From the NCBI RefSeq assembly GCF_040712315.1, contig NC_134015.1:21763614-21827613 (forward strand): a DNA stretch of 64,000 nt, written 5' to 3'. The notes under the pieces were generated by a model. It did no database searches. It was not told the DNA's origin and worked only from the letters and a program-made list of their open reading frames with translations. The DNA is from Castanea sativa (taxonomy: Eukaryota > Streptophyta > Magnoliopsida > Fagales > Fagaceae). Made by a program: the position numbers and the translations under genes. Shown here in pieces: positions 36,154 to 46,900 of this stretch; within the stretch, counting starts at the first letter, position 1; each line of letters begins with the position of its first letter.

Positions 36154-37300
36154 TTAATAATAATACATTCTAAGATTATTTACATTCCATGGACGTGGTA
36201 CTATTCGTTCGTCTAGATCGCCTAGGCCTATATGACCCTATGCCTCGCTACCGAAACAATGCGATAGGGGCCTTCCTGCTTGGTCCCAGCCTTGCCCCAA
36301 GCCGGGTTCTTAGAAGTGCCTATAACCTTCCTTAACACAAGATCACCAGTGCAAGTGGTCTTAGCTTCATACGGGCATCATATCCTCGTTTTAGCTTCGT
36401 TGATAATAAGCCATCTCGACCATTGCCGCCTCGCGCCGTTCCTCAAGCAAATCTAGGCCCTTTTCTAGGAGTTCATTGTTATTCTCGTAACTAAAGGAGC
36501 CGGGTCTTTAAGGTGGGAAAACCGCATTCCAGAGGTATCACCGCCTAGGCCCCGTAAGTCATAGAAAATGGAGTTTCTCCAAAGGACCCGCGTGGTGTGG
36601 TCCAATACGTCCACACGTAATACGAGGGAGCTCTTCTACCCATCCGCCTTTCGCATCATCCAACCTTTTCTTTAGCCCACCGACGATGACTTTGTTAACG
36701 GCCTCTACTCGCCCCGTTTCCTCGAGGATAAGTCGGGTGGAATACCTATTCATAATACCCATGTCACCACAATACTTCCTAAAAGCCTTACCGTCAAACC
36801 GAACACCATTGTCCGAGACGAGCGTGCGTGGTATACCGAATCCGGTAACGATGTTTTTCCGTACAAACTTCTTGGAATCAATGTCTCTTATATTTGCCAA
36901 GGGCTCAGCCTCAACCCATTTAGTGAAATAGTCCGTTCCCACAAGAAGCCATCTTTTATTGCCGCCAGCCTTCCTCGGAACGGCCCTACAATGTCCAAGC
37001 CCCATCGTGCAAAGGGCCAAGGGCCGGAGAGAGGGTTAAGAACCCCTCCGTGTTGGTGAATATTATGGCAAATCTCCGACACCGATCACATTTCCCCGGC
37101 GTAGTCTGGCCTCCCTTTGCATATTGGGCCACCAATAACCCCGAGTCGGCGTTCGTGAGCCAAGGACCTTCCCCAGCGTGGCCGCCACAAATCCCTTCAT
37201 GCAATTCTTCTAGAAGCCCCTCCGTTAAATCGTGGTGTACACACAACAAGTACGGTCCCGAAAAGGATCTTTTGTACAATTTTTGATCCCTGACAAATCC
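36154..37300 (-). pseudogene. Ty3/gypsy integrase (pol C-terminal part)
   Basis: Minus strand. The zinc-binding HHCC region is around 37030-37270 (HDLTEGLLEELHEGICGGHA, later CDRCRRF). The catalytic core at 36559-37020 has TDYFTKWVEAEPLANI with the first Asp, LVSDNGVRFDG with the second, and RYSTRLI...GRVEAVNKVI, where the third acidic residue is expected. The C-terminal part ends in PRPWNVNNLRMYYY and TAA at 36154-36156. Several frameshifts break the domain between blocks and the tail (36160-36550) is not open. It would insert the cDNA into the genome in an active copy. Confidence 0.88.
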
Positions 37301-37559
37301 GTAATCGTGGCGCCTTTCGGCGTATCTTATCTCGCTTCGGATTTGTCCTCAGAAGGACATCATCCCTAAGAAAAGATACGACCAGTCGATCCAACTAGGT
37401 CCGTGCCTTATTACATGGATACGAGGTGCGTTGGTAATGACTAGAGAGGGCTCTAGCAAATCTTCAACGAGGATAACCCTAGGTAAACCTTGAGCCGAGG
37501 ACGTTGCCGCCGTGGCTAAGGAATCCGCGTGGGTGTTTCCGCTCCGAGAGATAGCGAGT

Positions 37560-38090
37560 TAAGGCGAAGGAGCCAAATTGAGTTTGCCGACGCTTAACCT
37601 TGTCAAATATTCTCGCATCCTTGGATCTCTAGCCTCCATGGTCCCCGTGACCCGTCCGACCACCTCGCCGAGAATCCGAGAAGATGTGGATTTCCCCGCC
37701 ACCCATCCTATGCACCATTTTCATGCCTACCAAGACCGCTTCGTATTCACCATTATTAGTAGCCGAGAACGCCAATCTCAAAGATTTTTCGAAGACAATT
37801 CCTTCGGGGACATAAGAACAAGTCCAACACCAGCATCCTCTTCCGATTAGCCGCCCCATCCACATATATTTTCCAAATCGGGAGGCACGCAAGTAGTAAT
37901 CACACCAACCGATTTTTCTTCCAACAAGGGCTCGAAATTCCGCCACCAAGTCGTGCCGAGGATCCGGCCCTTCACCGAGGTGCGAGGCTTATACTTTACA
38001 TCAAAAGCCCCTGTGATGGTCCCCCACTTTGCTATCCTTCCCGAGTAGCCCGCGCTACGCAGAATCGACTCGAGGGGCAATCGGGGTCAA
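37560..38090 (-). pseudogene. Ty3/gypsy RNase H domain
   Basis: Minus strand. The frame at 37629-37949 contains FSATNNGEYEAVLVGMKMVH with the conserved Glu, and IHIFSDSR with the Asp-Ser-Asp catalytic neighbourhood of retroelement RNase H. An upstream frame (37847-38080) carries the linker from the RT. Between 37560 and 37300 the sequence is broken and leads to the integrase. In an active element this domain degrades the RNA of the RNA-DNA hybrid. Confidence 0.8.
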
Positions 38091-39330
38091 AACAACCACC
38101 GTGGACCGAAAGTAATGGGGAAGCTTTCGCGTGGCATGAACCACTCGGCCAGAGCGCTTTCTCTAAAGGTTGATAACGTACCTCGCATCACCCAAAGACT
38201 TACTAACATAATATACCGGCCTCTCGCACCCCCGCTATCATCTCTTATCAGACAAGGCCGACCGCGTGACGGCCACCGCCAGATAAGCAAACAAAATCTC
38301 ATGTGCTTCGGACGAGAAAGGACGGGTAGCCGAGATAGATATTGCTTAAGCCGTTGGAAGGCTAACTCGCAGCCCTCGGTCCACCGAAACCCTTTCCACT
38401 TATTCAGCTTGGAAGAAAGGACGACACCGGCCACTCGACCGAGATATGAACCCCGTTCAAAGCGGCAATCATTCCCGTCAACTTTTGAATTTCTTTCGGT
38501 TCCGAGGAGGCCGGCAAGTCCCGAATAGCCTTAACCTCGCACCGGGTTTACCTCTATGCCTCTACGCGTGTAATCATGTATCCCAAGAACTTACCGTAAC
38601 CCACGCCGAAAGAACATTTCGAGGCATCGAGGCGCAACTTGTACCTTCTCGCATTCCGAAAAGTGTCGGCCAAATCTTTCACATGCGGTAGGGGATTGTT
38701 TTGCTTTTCACCACCATATCGTCAACGTATACCTCAATGGTTTTCCCCATCCGCCGTTCGAACATTCTCGGTCATCATCCTTTGATAAGTAGCCCCAAGA
38801 TTCTTCGCACCGAACGGCATGACCTTATAATGGTAATTCCCCGTCGGCGTAATGAATGCGGTCTTCTCCGATCCCCCAAAGTTGCCAAGGGAATCTCGGT
38901 GATAACCCCGGAAGGCGTCTAAGAAACTCATCCGAGGATGACCGAAAGCTGGCATCCACCGCCTGATCAATACGTGGCATCGGGAACGAATCCTTGGGAC
39001 AGCCTTGTTCGTACTCAGAAGTCCACACATACCCTCCACGTTCCATTTTTCTTTTAACGACAACTCAGATGGGCTAACCACTCGGGTAGAAAACCTCTTT
39101 GATAGCCCCACTTTTCGAGCTGAGCACCTCTTCCTTCACAGCCTCGAATGTTCCCCGGAAGATCGCCGAGGTGGCCGCCTCCTTGGAATGATGGCCGGTC
39201 GACATTTAGGTGATGACAAATGAAGCCCGATCCGACTGAGTTTCATAAGGATCCCACGCAAAAACGTCAACATTATCCCTCAAGAACTCTAACAACTCCA
39301 TTTTCTTCGGCGTGGCAAAAGTACACCGAC
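38090..39330 (-). pseudogene. Ty3/gypsy reverse transcriptase domain
   Basis: Minus strand. Blocks appear in the expected order from high to low coordinates: WRVCVDF-type region near 39030, FLDAFRGYH with the first catalytic Asp (about 38930), KTAFITPTGNYHYKVMPFGA and GATYQRMM (about 38780-38880), YVDDMVV (about 38711-38731), and a thumb/connection frame FRWTEGCELAFQRLKQYL (about 38340-38400). Frames change between blocks because of 1-2 base indels. Plus-strand frames here (38115-38528, 38701-38922) are opposite-strand shadows. Confidence 0.9.
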
Positions 39331-39559
39331 TTGGAAGAATCTCTCCGGTCATCGGCCACCGGAAACTTCTCTAATCCTCGCACCGTGTCTCATCTCCCGT
39401 CACCTCTCCAGATGAGTCGAGCCGTTAACCGCGAACCCCTTGTTGATCAAAGCCGAAGACTCGCTTCCGTCTCCGATGCGCACCGCAGCTCGATATGCAC
39501 CGCCCGGCTACCGATTGGTTGCCGAGGATTTCTCAACACATTCCCCCGAGGGAATTTAA

Positions 39560-39870
39560 CTTAACATGTAAGGTAGAGGAGACGGCTCCAAGCGCATGCA
39601 ACCAAGGCCCGGCAAGGATGGCCGTGTAGGGAGAGTACGCATCAACGACGATGAAGTCCACCTCCACCGTCTCCGAGCCGACCGAACGGCAAACGGACCG
39701 TCCCTTCGGCACAACTCGCTTCCCTTCGAAGCTTATAAAGGGCGAGTCATAAGTGGGTAAGGTCTTCCAACTTCAATCTTAACCCCTTAAACGTATCGTG
39801 GTACATGATATCCGCACCGCCGCCCGATCTATCATCACCCTCCTCACGTCATAGTTCCCACCCCGAGGGT
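39560..39870 (-). pseudogene. Ty3/gypsy protease region
   Basis: Minus strand. A YDVRRVMID block near 39840 is followed by the region where the active-site Asp-Gly/Ser motif should lie, but the frame is disturbed there. The intact downstream block is VEVDFIVVDAYSPYTAILAG (about 39605-39664), followed by PWLHALGA. Position between gag and RT fits an aspartic protease. The active-site motif itself cannot be read cleanly. Confidence 0.7.
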
Positions 39871-39999
39871 AACCACAAGAGCATCGTCACGGGGTTGGAT
39901 GGTCCCTACCTTATCCTCCTCCGAGAAATCTAGGGCGGGCAGTGCCCTTCGACCTCTTCGGCTCCGTGACCCATGTCCCTGGTCTCCGTTGACGGGAAA

Positions 40000-41427
40000 C
40001 CGCCATCACCCTAGCGGGACTCGATCCGGCGCCCGCTGTGGCCGAAGATAACATTAATTGTTCCCAAGGCCGGCCGAGATATGTTGTTCCTCTCCGGTTG
40101 TTTGAACCAACTTGACCGGCTCGCCGCAGGCCGACACAAGTGCTCGCTTTAACTTTCCCTCACCGACGAGCCGCTCTAGATGGTTCCACAATGTCCGACA
40201 GCTTCGTGGTGTGGCCTACATCCCGATGGCATGGTACCGGCAAAAGAGATTTTGGTTTCTTCTCGCAGTGGTCCCCCGCCATCTTGCTCGGCCACCTCGA
40301 AGAAAGGCTCTTTACGAACTTTCTCTAGTAACTCGATGCACCGGCCGAACACCGTATTTACAACTGAGAGCCGCCGAGCCGATTGCCCAAAGTAATCCCT
40401 CCTCGGCTTGTTGTTGTGGTATTTATCCCGCTTGAAATCCCTTCTTTCCCCGCGGATAACCTTTTCCTTTCCCTTCCCTTGCCGCCGGTCCTCTTCTACC
40501 CTCGTACTCATCAATACGATCCATAAGGCGGCGTACACCGGCACGGCTTTTTCGTCAAAGACTTTCTTAGGTCGTGGCCGCAGGGAGACCTACTTTAAAG
40601 GTATTAAGCGCCACCTCATCAAAGTCACCATCTATCTCGTTAAACATCTCCCAAGACGGCCGGAGTATGCTTTCGTTGTCTCCCCTTCCTTCATGGCCAT
40701 GGATAGCAATCTAATGGCCAGGGACTCGCTACACGTAATGAACCGCGAAGCAAACGCCCTAGTCACCCCCAAACGAGCCTACGGACCCTGTGATTTCGAG
40801 ACCGTTAAACCATCTCATAGCCACAGTCCCAAGCCGGGAGGGGAAAACTTTACACATCGAGTCTCATTGTGAGAGTGCACCGCCATCCTCTCGGCCGAAG
40901 TGGCTCACGTGCTCCACCGGATCGGGGTCCGGCCATTATAAATGGTGAAGGCGGGCCGGGTGAACCTCCCCGGGGAGCCTCCCCTCTCAATCCTCCACGA
41001 AAACGGAGATTTAGAGAGCCGGTGCAACGCCCCGCTCATGGTATCGTTACCTAAGCCCCTAGAACGAGGCTTCTTACGTCCGCGAGTTGGTTGGTCGCCC
41101 TCCTCACCGGAGGATGTCGCACCGGTGGGAGTGCGCGACCCCGAGCCGTGGCCAGCCTCCCTATCCCCCCTCTCCGAGGAAGAACTAGACAAGGACGGGA
41201 AGCCTTACGTTTAGCACGGCGTAACTTCCTCTTCAAACGATCGATTTCCCTCTCGCATGGATTTAGAACCCTCATCATGGGTGCAAGGCTACCCCTCCAT
41301 GAGTATGGCCAAGCACTTGGATACTCGTATGGACACTCCCCTCACGATCCCTACGATGCTCAAGACGTTGAAATGATCTTCCGTTGTGATCCTTGTGACT
41401 CGCATGGTGAGAGCCTAAGCTCGCCAT
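40000..41427 (-). pseudogene. Ty3/gypsy gag
   Basis: Minus strand, from an ATG at 41427 (MASLGSHHASHKDHNGRSFQ), just inside the primer site. It runs through a charged, Arg/Ser-rich N-terminal part (40905-41280), a SKSPFSWRIERGG block that leads into the capsid-like core, and a Lys/Arg-rich stretch at 40176-40544 (EDRRQGKGKEKVIRGERRDF). Frameshifts occur throughout, including one in the N-terminal part (stop after about codon 50). The plus-strand frames 40112-40435, 40408-40872 and 41091-41429 are shadows. A zinc knuckle could not be recognised. Confidence 0.8.
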
Positions 41428-41459
41428 AATATCCCTACCTCTTCTAGACTAAATTTCCT

Positions 41460-41476
41460 TACAGACGGCGCCAAAT
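41460..41476 (-). other. Primer binding site
   Basis: On the minus strand TTGGCGCCGTCTGTAAGG follows the 5' LTR end. TGGCGCCGT agrees with the complement of the 3' end of plant tRNA-Asp; the rest departs from it. So the tRNA identity is a suggestion, while the position as primer site is well supported. Confidence 0.65.
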
Positions 41477-42233
41477 TGTAAGTGACAATTGCACCCGCCC
41501 CAAGAACAAGCATTTACGGCCCAGCTGCCCAACGAGCCTTAAACAATGTAATTTGTAGAGTGTGGGTTTGAAACCTGTGTTAGAAGCGTTTGAGGATTAA
41601 ATGTTAAAGAAGCTAAAGATGATAAAGACTAAAAAGAAACAACAAAGAATGCTTCGAACCAATCTGCCCCTTGGACATGCTCGAGAACTCGTTCTTATAT
41701 AATTTCTCTCTCTTTTTCTCTTTCTTTTTGGTTACAAAGAGGGAGCCCCCTTTTTCCGTCTTAGATTGCTCTTTAAATACTACTCTTTTGAATACTTTGT
41801 ACACGTGTCGCTTTACCTCCCCTTTAGCCTAGATATTTCTTTTCCCGTTGCTCTTTGAATAAGAACCTTAAGTTTCTCTTCCATTGTTCGTGTGTCACTT
41901 CCCCATCAATGCGGCCAGTGCAGTAGGTGCAAGTGGTCTTTAATGTAGGTAGCAGCCTTTTATCTTTGACATTTCTTCAACACCGTTGCTTCGGGGCATT
42001 CTTGGTTTACCCCTTTTAACCATCGTGGCCTTAACCGTGTCATCCCCTAATCTTTATTACGAAACCCCGAGTTCTTCGTGTCCGTCCGAGGGTAAGTTCA
42101 CCCTCGGCCGGATCCTCGAATTTCGTATGGCCGACCTACAAGACCAACAAATTCTAAACCCAGTAGCAGGTCGGCCTTCCTTAACACGGCCCAAAAGGCC
42201 CACATTCTCATCAGGATCTTTTTGCCCCCCACA
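41477..42233 (-). repeat. 5' LTR of the 30.7-42.2 kb gypsy element
   Basis: The plus-strand reading starts TGTAAGTGACAATTGCACCC and ends CCCCCCACA, followed by the ATGTT duplication. It matches the LTR at 30692-31444. Differences between the two LTRs are mostly clustered short indels rather than scattered substitutions. Confidence 0.9.
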
Positions 42234-42500
42234 ATGTTCACCTCAAGTATGAATTTTTCTTTTAAATTTAACGGTCCAAATCAACCATGTCAAATTCTCC
42301 AATACTAAAAATACTACTATAACCTAGTTAGGCACATAGAATTAAAGTTAATGAGAGTGAATGACATGATAGAAAATGTAAAGTTGTCAATAGTTTTAAG
42401 GAGAAAAACCAAACTTCAAGCAAGTTTTAGAGACGTACAGTATATGAGAATATGTATATGTGTTGCGGGTGGGGGAAGGTGGGGGGGTGGTTTGAAGAGA

Positions 42501-43046
42501 AGATTCAAACTATTATAACTGGATATCACTTGAACCCTAATCAGAAACAATATTTTTGCCCTTAGTTTTTATTGTTTTACTTCTCAACAACCTGAGTGCA
42601 AGCTTTTATATATATATATATAGATAATTTAAATCTTAAATGTCTCTATTGGAAACACAATGAGGTGTCAACTAGTTGAGCTAAAAGGGAAAGAGAGTTA
42701 GGATTCAAATTATTAAAACTGGACTATCCCTTGAACCTTTGCCCTGATTTTTTTTTTTTTAATTTATTGTTTTGCTTCTCAACAACCAAGTGCAGGCTTT
42801 TATTTTTTGTTTTTTTATAGATAATTTGATAGTTATAATAGGAGAATTCAAATTATTATAATTGGACTATCACTTGAACCCTTGTCCTGATTCTTTTTTT
42901 TTATTGTTTTGCTTCTCAATAACCGAGTGCAAGCTTTTATTTTTTATTTTTTAAATAACTTGATAGTTACATTTGGAAAGTGATTGAAACCCTAAATGTC
43001 CTAATTAAAAACACTATAAGATGCCAACTAATTGAGCTACAAGCCT
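42501..43046. repeat. Three degenerate tandem copies, ~140-200 bp
   Basis: Copies start near 42501, 42700 and 42843. Each begins GATTCAAA(C/T)TATTA or GAATTCAAATTATTA, then ACTGGA-TATC-CTTGAACC, a T-rich run, GCTTCTCAA(C/T)AACC-GAGTGCA and GCTTTTAT. The first and third copies also share GATGCCAACTA(G/A)TTGAGCTA-like tails. No gene is present. This lies between the gypsy element and the 3' end of BCCIP. Confidence 0.7.
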
Positions 43047-43985
43047 CTTGAAAACCCCATGAGTGTAAATTAAACCAGAAAACAAAGTTAAACCAGAAAA
43101 CAATAATGGGGCCTTTGGGCTGCTAAAGTTGATGATTGTTGAGTTGTTAATGACTTTTTGCCAGGTCAGGTCATGAAAACGGAGAAAAGCAAAAGAACAT
43201 GGCATCACGTGGCAAAGGGCTTTATCATTCAATAGCCTGCTAAACACACTGGGACACTTTATGTACAAGTTAAATGTGATCAGGGCCCTGTGTTGGATAG
43301 CGAATCTCCTGGTCCTGGACAAGGCCATGAAGCCCATACCAAGACAAGGTTTGAGCTGGTTCATATCATCTTTAAACTTTAGACCCAACAAAAATTAACG
43401 AGAACTGTAAAATAAAGCCATCAAAAATAAAATTTCCATACTCTAATTTGTCTTCTATTTAAGTTTGTACCTGTATACCTGATGCCATAAAACAGCTACA
43501 AGAATGACTACTTACTTTCTTACTCATTTATTTAACTGTCATTTATTTATTAATGAGTTAATGTTATGAAGCCATGAATTACTCACGGTATTAAGCTTCT
43601 TTTCGAGGCTTTAAGCCATCAATTAACCATTTCTGTCACCATTAATACTGTCATGACCATGTTTTAACTGCCATATATGTTCCAAAATTTCAAATAATTG
43701 GAAAACTATAGAAGACAAACTAGGGTTAAAACGTTTAAGAAAAAAGGACAGAACATAGAAGACAAATGTCTTGTAAATCAGGTCTACTACCCATGATTAC
43801 AAAATTTAGTGAAATCCTTACCGATAAATTCCCCATGGTACAAGAAAAATGCCCACCCCAAAAAAAAAAAAGGCACCTCAGACCTCTTGGACAAGCTCAG
43901 CAAAGTCGAAAGCTAACTTAGAAATGTTGACAGAAGAAAAATGAAAGTTTATAAACTAAAAAATTTTGATACCTTATGCTTGGCC
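43047..43985. other. 3' flank of BCCIP
   Basis: AT-rich DNA downstream of the BCCIP stop codon. A 125-codon minus-strand frame at 43014-43391 overlaps the end of the tandem copies and has no recognisable domain. The BCCIP 3' UTR must lie in the part next to 43986, but I could not fix a polyadenylation site. Confidence 0.5.
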
Positions 43986-46900
43986 TCAGGATTCATTTAT
44001 TAAAGATTTCAACTCTTGTCGGAATGTAGAAATTTTTTCTGCTTCAACAGCCATGACTAATCCCATAAACCGATAATTTCTTAGCTGCAAAAAAATTAAT
44101 GAAAACCAAATAAATAGAATATTAAATTATAAAGTCATAAGTCCCAAGAATAGAGCCCCAGGCCCACAGAGCAACACACAACTGTCCACTATAGTAGCAT
44201 CAATGACAAACATAAATAAATGCTTGTGGGATGTCGGGAGCCAGGGTCAAGATTCAAGTCTCCATGAGAGAGTTTCACACACATATACATTTTAGATTAA
44301 GCTAAAATAAAAATTATGTCTTGTATAAAAAAATAAAAAAAAAACATTCGCTGCACACTCAGCAACAAAGTAAGTAGAGTAACGGAAATAATTGTCTCAC
44401 AATTTGCGACCTGCTTAGTGTATAGAGGAATTTGAACTCATACTATTGTGCTCTAAGTTATTTCCTTTTTCTTTTTTTGTATTTTTTTTTTTGGGGGTGT
44501 GTAGTACTAGTTTTAGTGCAATTAGGGTAAGTCAAAAAATTATGTTAGGTTGACAAACTACTAACCTCATGAGTTGGCTGTTGAGTGTGCAAAGGAAAGC
44601 TGAATGACCACTGGCTAAGCTGAAATAATACACCACACAAGTACGCTAAGTTAAAAGAAGGAAAAAAAAAAGTACATAATAAATTTTTTTTTTTTCTGGC
44701 ATGGAGAGCCGTAATACAAGTATCACTACCCTGTGAAAAATTTCATCCTCCGGCTTTGTATAGATTATTGCCTCATCACTGTCATTACTCAGCTTCATTT
44801 TCTGATCAGCATTCTTGTGCTGTAGTTTGCATCCAGAAACAAATAAAACCAATTGTAACTCATCTCTTAATCAAAAGCAACCTACAATAGTAAGAAAAGA
44901 TGATACGATACTGTACCTTGTAAATTTTACTGAAAATTATATAAAACTTAAAGCAGAAAGAATTCCTGAGCTCTTCTGTGGGCTTCCAAAGGCAAAACAA
45001 GAATATCAGAACACAATAGGGATGCTGTTTCCAGCAGGTAAAGAAACAGACATTTTTCACACTCATCCATCCACAAATGCTATTATCTAACCTCATCTTC
45101 TGTAGCCCAAGAGACTTCATCAAAGAGGGCATCGTAAAGAGGTGGCAGAAGCTGGGGAGGAAGATTCACCACACGCTGAGAGACCAGGAGACCCACATTC
45201 TGTGCTTGCTCTCCCAAAATTAATCTCAGGCCATCTACTACATCCTTCTCCTGGCATGCTTTAAGGAGGAACTCCTTGATCTCCATGATACATTTATGGT
45301 CCTGATAAGTACAAATACATGACTTCTGATCAGTCAAATGTTATGAGGGTCAGCTTATCTACAAATGCTGAAATTACCAGCCAGTCAGCAATCAAACTAC
45401 ATTTGATTCTATCAAAAGGAACTGCTAATCAAGTAACTTTCTCATCAATTCAATATGATATCAGGTGCAGAAGATAATCAGGGTTGAAGCAAGGACTTAA
45501 GACCGAACTCACATTTGAGTCTGGAATTTTTTTTTATAAATTTAGTGTCCTTTTATATACAATGTTAATATGAAATGCAAATATATGTGCAAATACATTA
45601 AACTAGACGCATTGTCATTGTGTTAGTCAGGTGACCTTCCCTACCCCATCCCTAATAAAACTTCTCTTCTCTTGGGCATATAATCAGGTTATGAGCATAT
45701 TTTTGGATTAAATAATATTCAGGATAAATTACAAATATTCACCAAAACTATCACCCAAGTTGCACTGTCCCCTTATATCTGAAACTGAGCGACCAATGCC
45801 CTAATATAGCTCAAAAATTCCAAAATGGCCCTCTACTGTTCCAGTTTCCCTCAAATTAACAGCAGATTATTCCACAAATGTGCCACCAAACCAAAGTCGA
45901 CAACAACAACAAAAGATGCAACCAAAGCTCTCTTCAGGTTTTTCTCCTTTTCATGTCCATTGATTTGCTTTTAATTTGAGGGCAATTGGAACAGCAGGGG
46001 GGCTATTTGAAATTTTGAGTAACATTAAGAGTTTGCTTGCTTAGTAGATTCATCGCAACTTGTGTAAAAGTCTAGGATAGGTACTTGCATTTACCTAATA
46101 TTAAATTCAAGTCTATTAAAGGTGAGATAACAGCGGGTCTTTTCTTTATAAGTAAATATTAGACTTTATAAAGAGAAAGAGCAATAATGGAGAATGGGAC
46201 AAATTTAATAGGGGTCATATTAAATTTGGTGCCACCCCATCCAAAACCACCCCCATTGACATCCCTAAAGCAGTAGAAAAGTCAAACAGATTGAAGCCAT
46301 ACTTCTGCATATCTAACTATATAACAGCACACACTCCTACTGTTTTCAATGTGGTACAAACATTATTGACTGGCAATTGCAAACATATATATCAGGAGAC
46401 TTAATAACAGAGTCAGTTTGTAGTACATATGCCACACCACTGAAAGAAGAGATAAACATTGCAGAAAATATGGCTGGGATTTAGAAGTATTTGTCCCTTG
46501 CCTTATATCTTCCCAGGTTTAGAGCAGTCACAATAGAAAAAACTCCATCATCTTCATCACCCTCTATTTTAACAACAGTCCCCACTGTGGTCTGTCCCAA
46601 TATCAAGTCAACAAAACCAGTCAAATCCCACTGCTTATTATCAAGGTAGGCTTGCAGCAATGTCTTCACTCCATGAAAATCATTGGATTTTGGATCAAAG
46701 AATGCAAAATCTGCTTGAACGTTTCCCTTCACATTTACAAATTCAATTTGCATGAATACACACACTAAATCAACATGAGAAACAACGATCAAAACTTAAT
46801 AAGATTTTATGTGATGTAAACAATTGTAGTTAAAATTATTAGAATTATGATTAAGTGATTAAATTCACCATTTCCTAATAGCTTAAGCTATATAAAGTCA

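Larger units (their letters stand above)
30692..42233 (-). mobile_element. Ty3/gypsy (Tat-type) LTR retrotransposon, near complete, minus strand
   Basis: Two ~755-bp LTRs (30692-31444 and 41477-42233) are flanked by the perfect 5-bp duplication ATGTT (30687-30691 and 42234-42238). On the minus strand the order is: 5' LTR, primer site, gag, protease, RT, RNase H, integrase, ~150-bp tandem array, an accessory frame on the opposite strand, polypurine tract, 3' LTR. Gene order with integrase last is Ty3/gypsy. The accessory antisense frame and 3' array are typical of the Tat/Ogre branch. Domains are all present but broken by many small indels. Confidence 0.92.

Noticed and set aside
37050..41429. 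Plus-strand frames of 71-154 codons
   Set aside because: Shadows of gag-pol, which has clear motifs on the minus strand (YVDD, integrase and RNase H blocks).
43014..43391. 125-codon minus-strand frame downstream of BCCIP
   Set aside because: No recognisable domain, no splice-site support, and it overlaps the degenerate tandem repeat.
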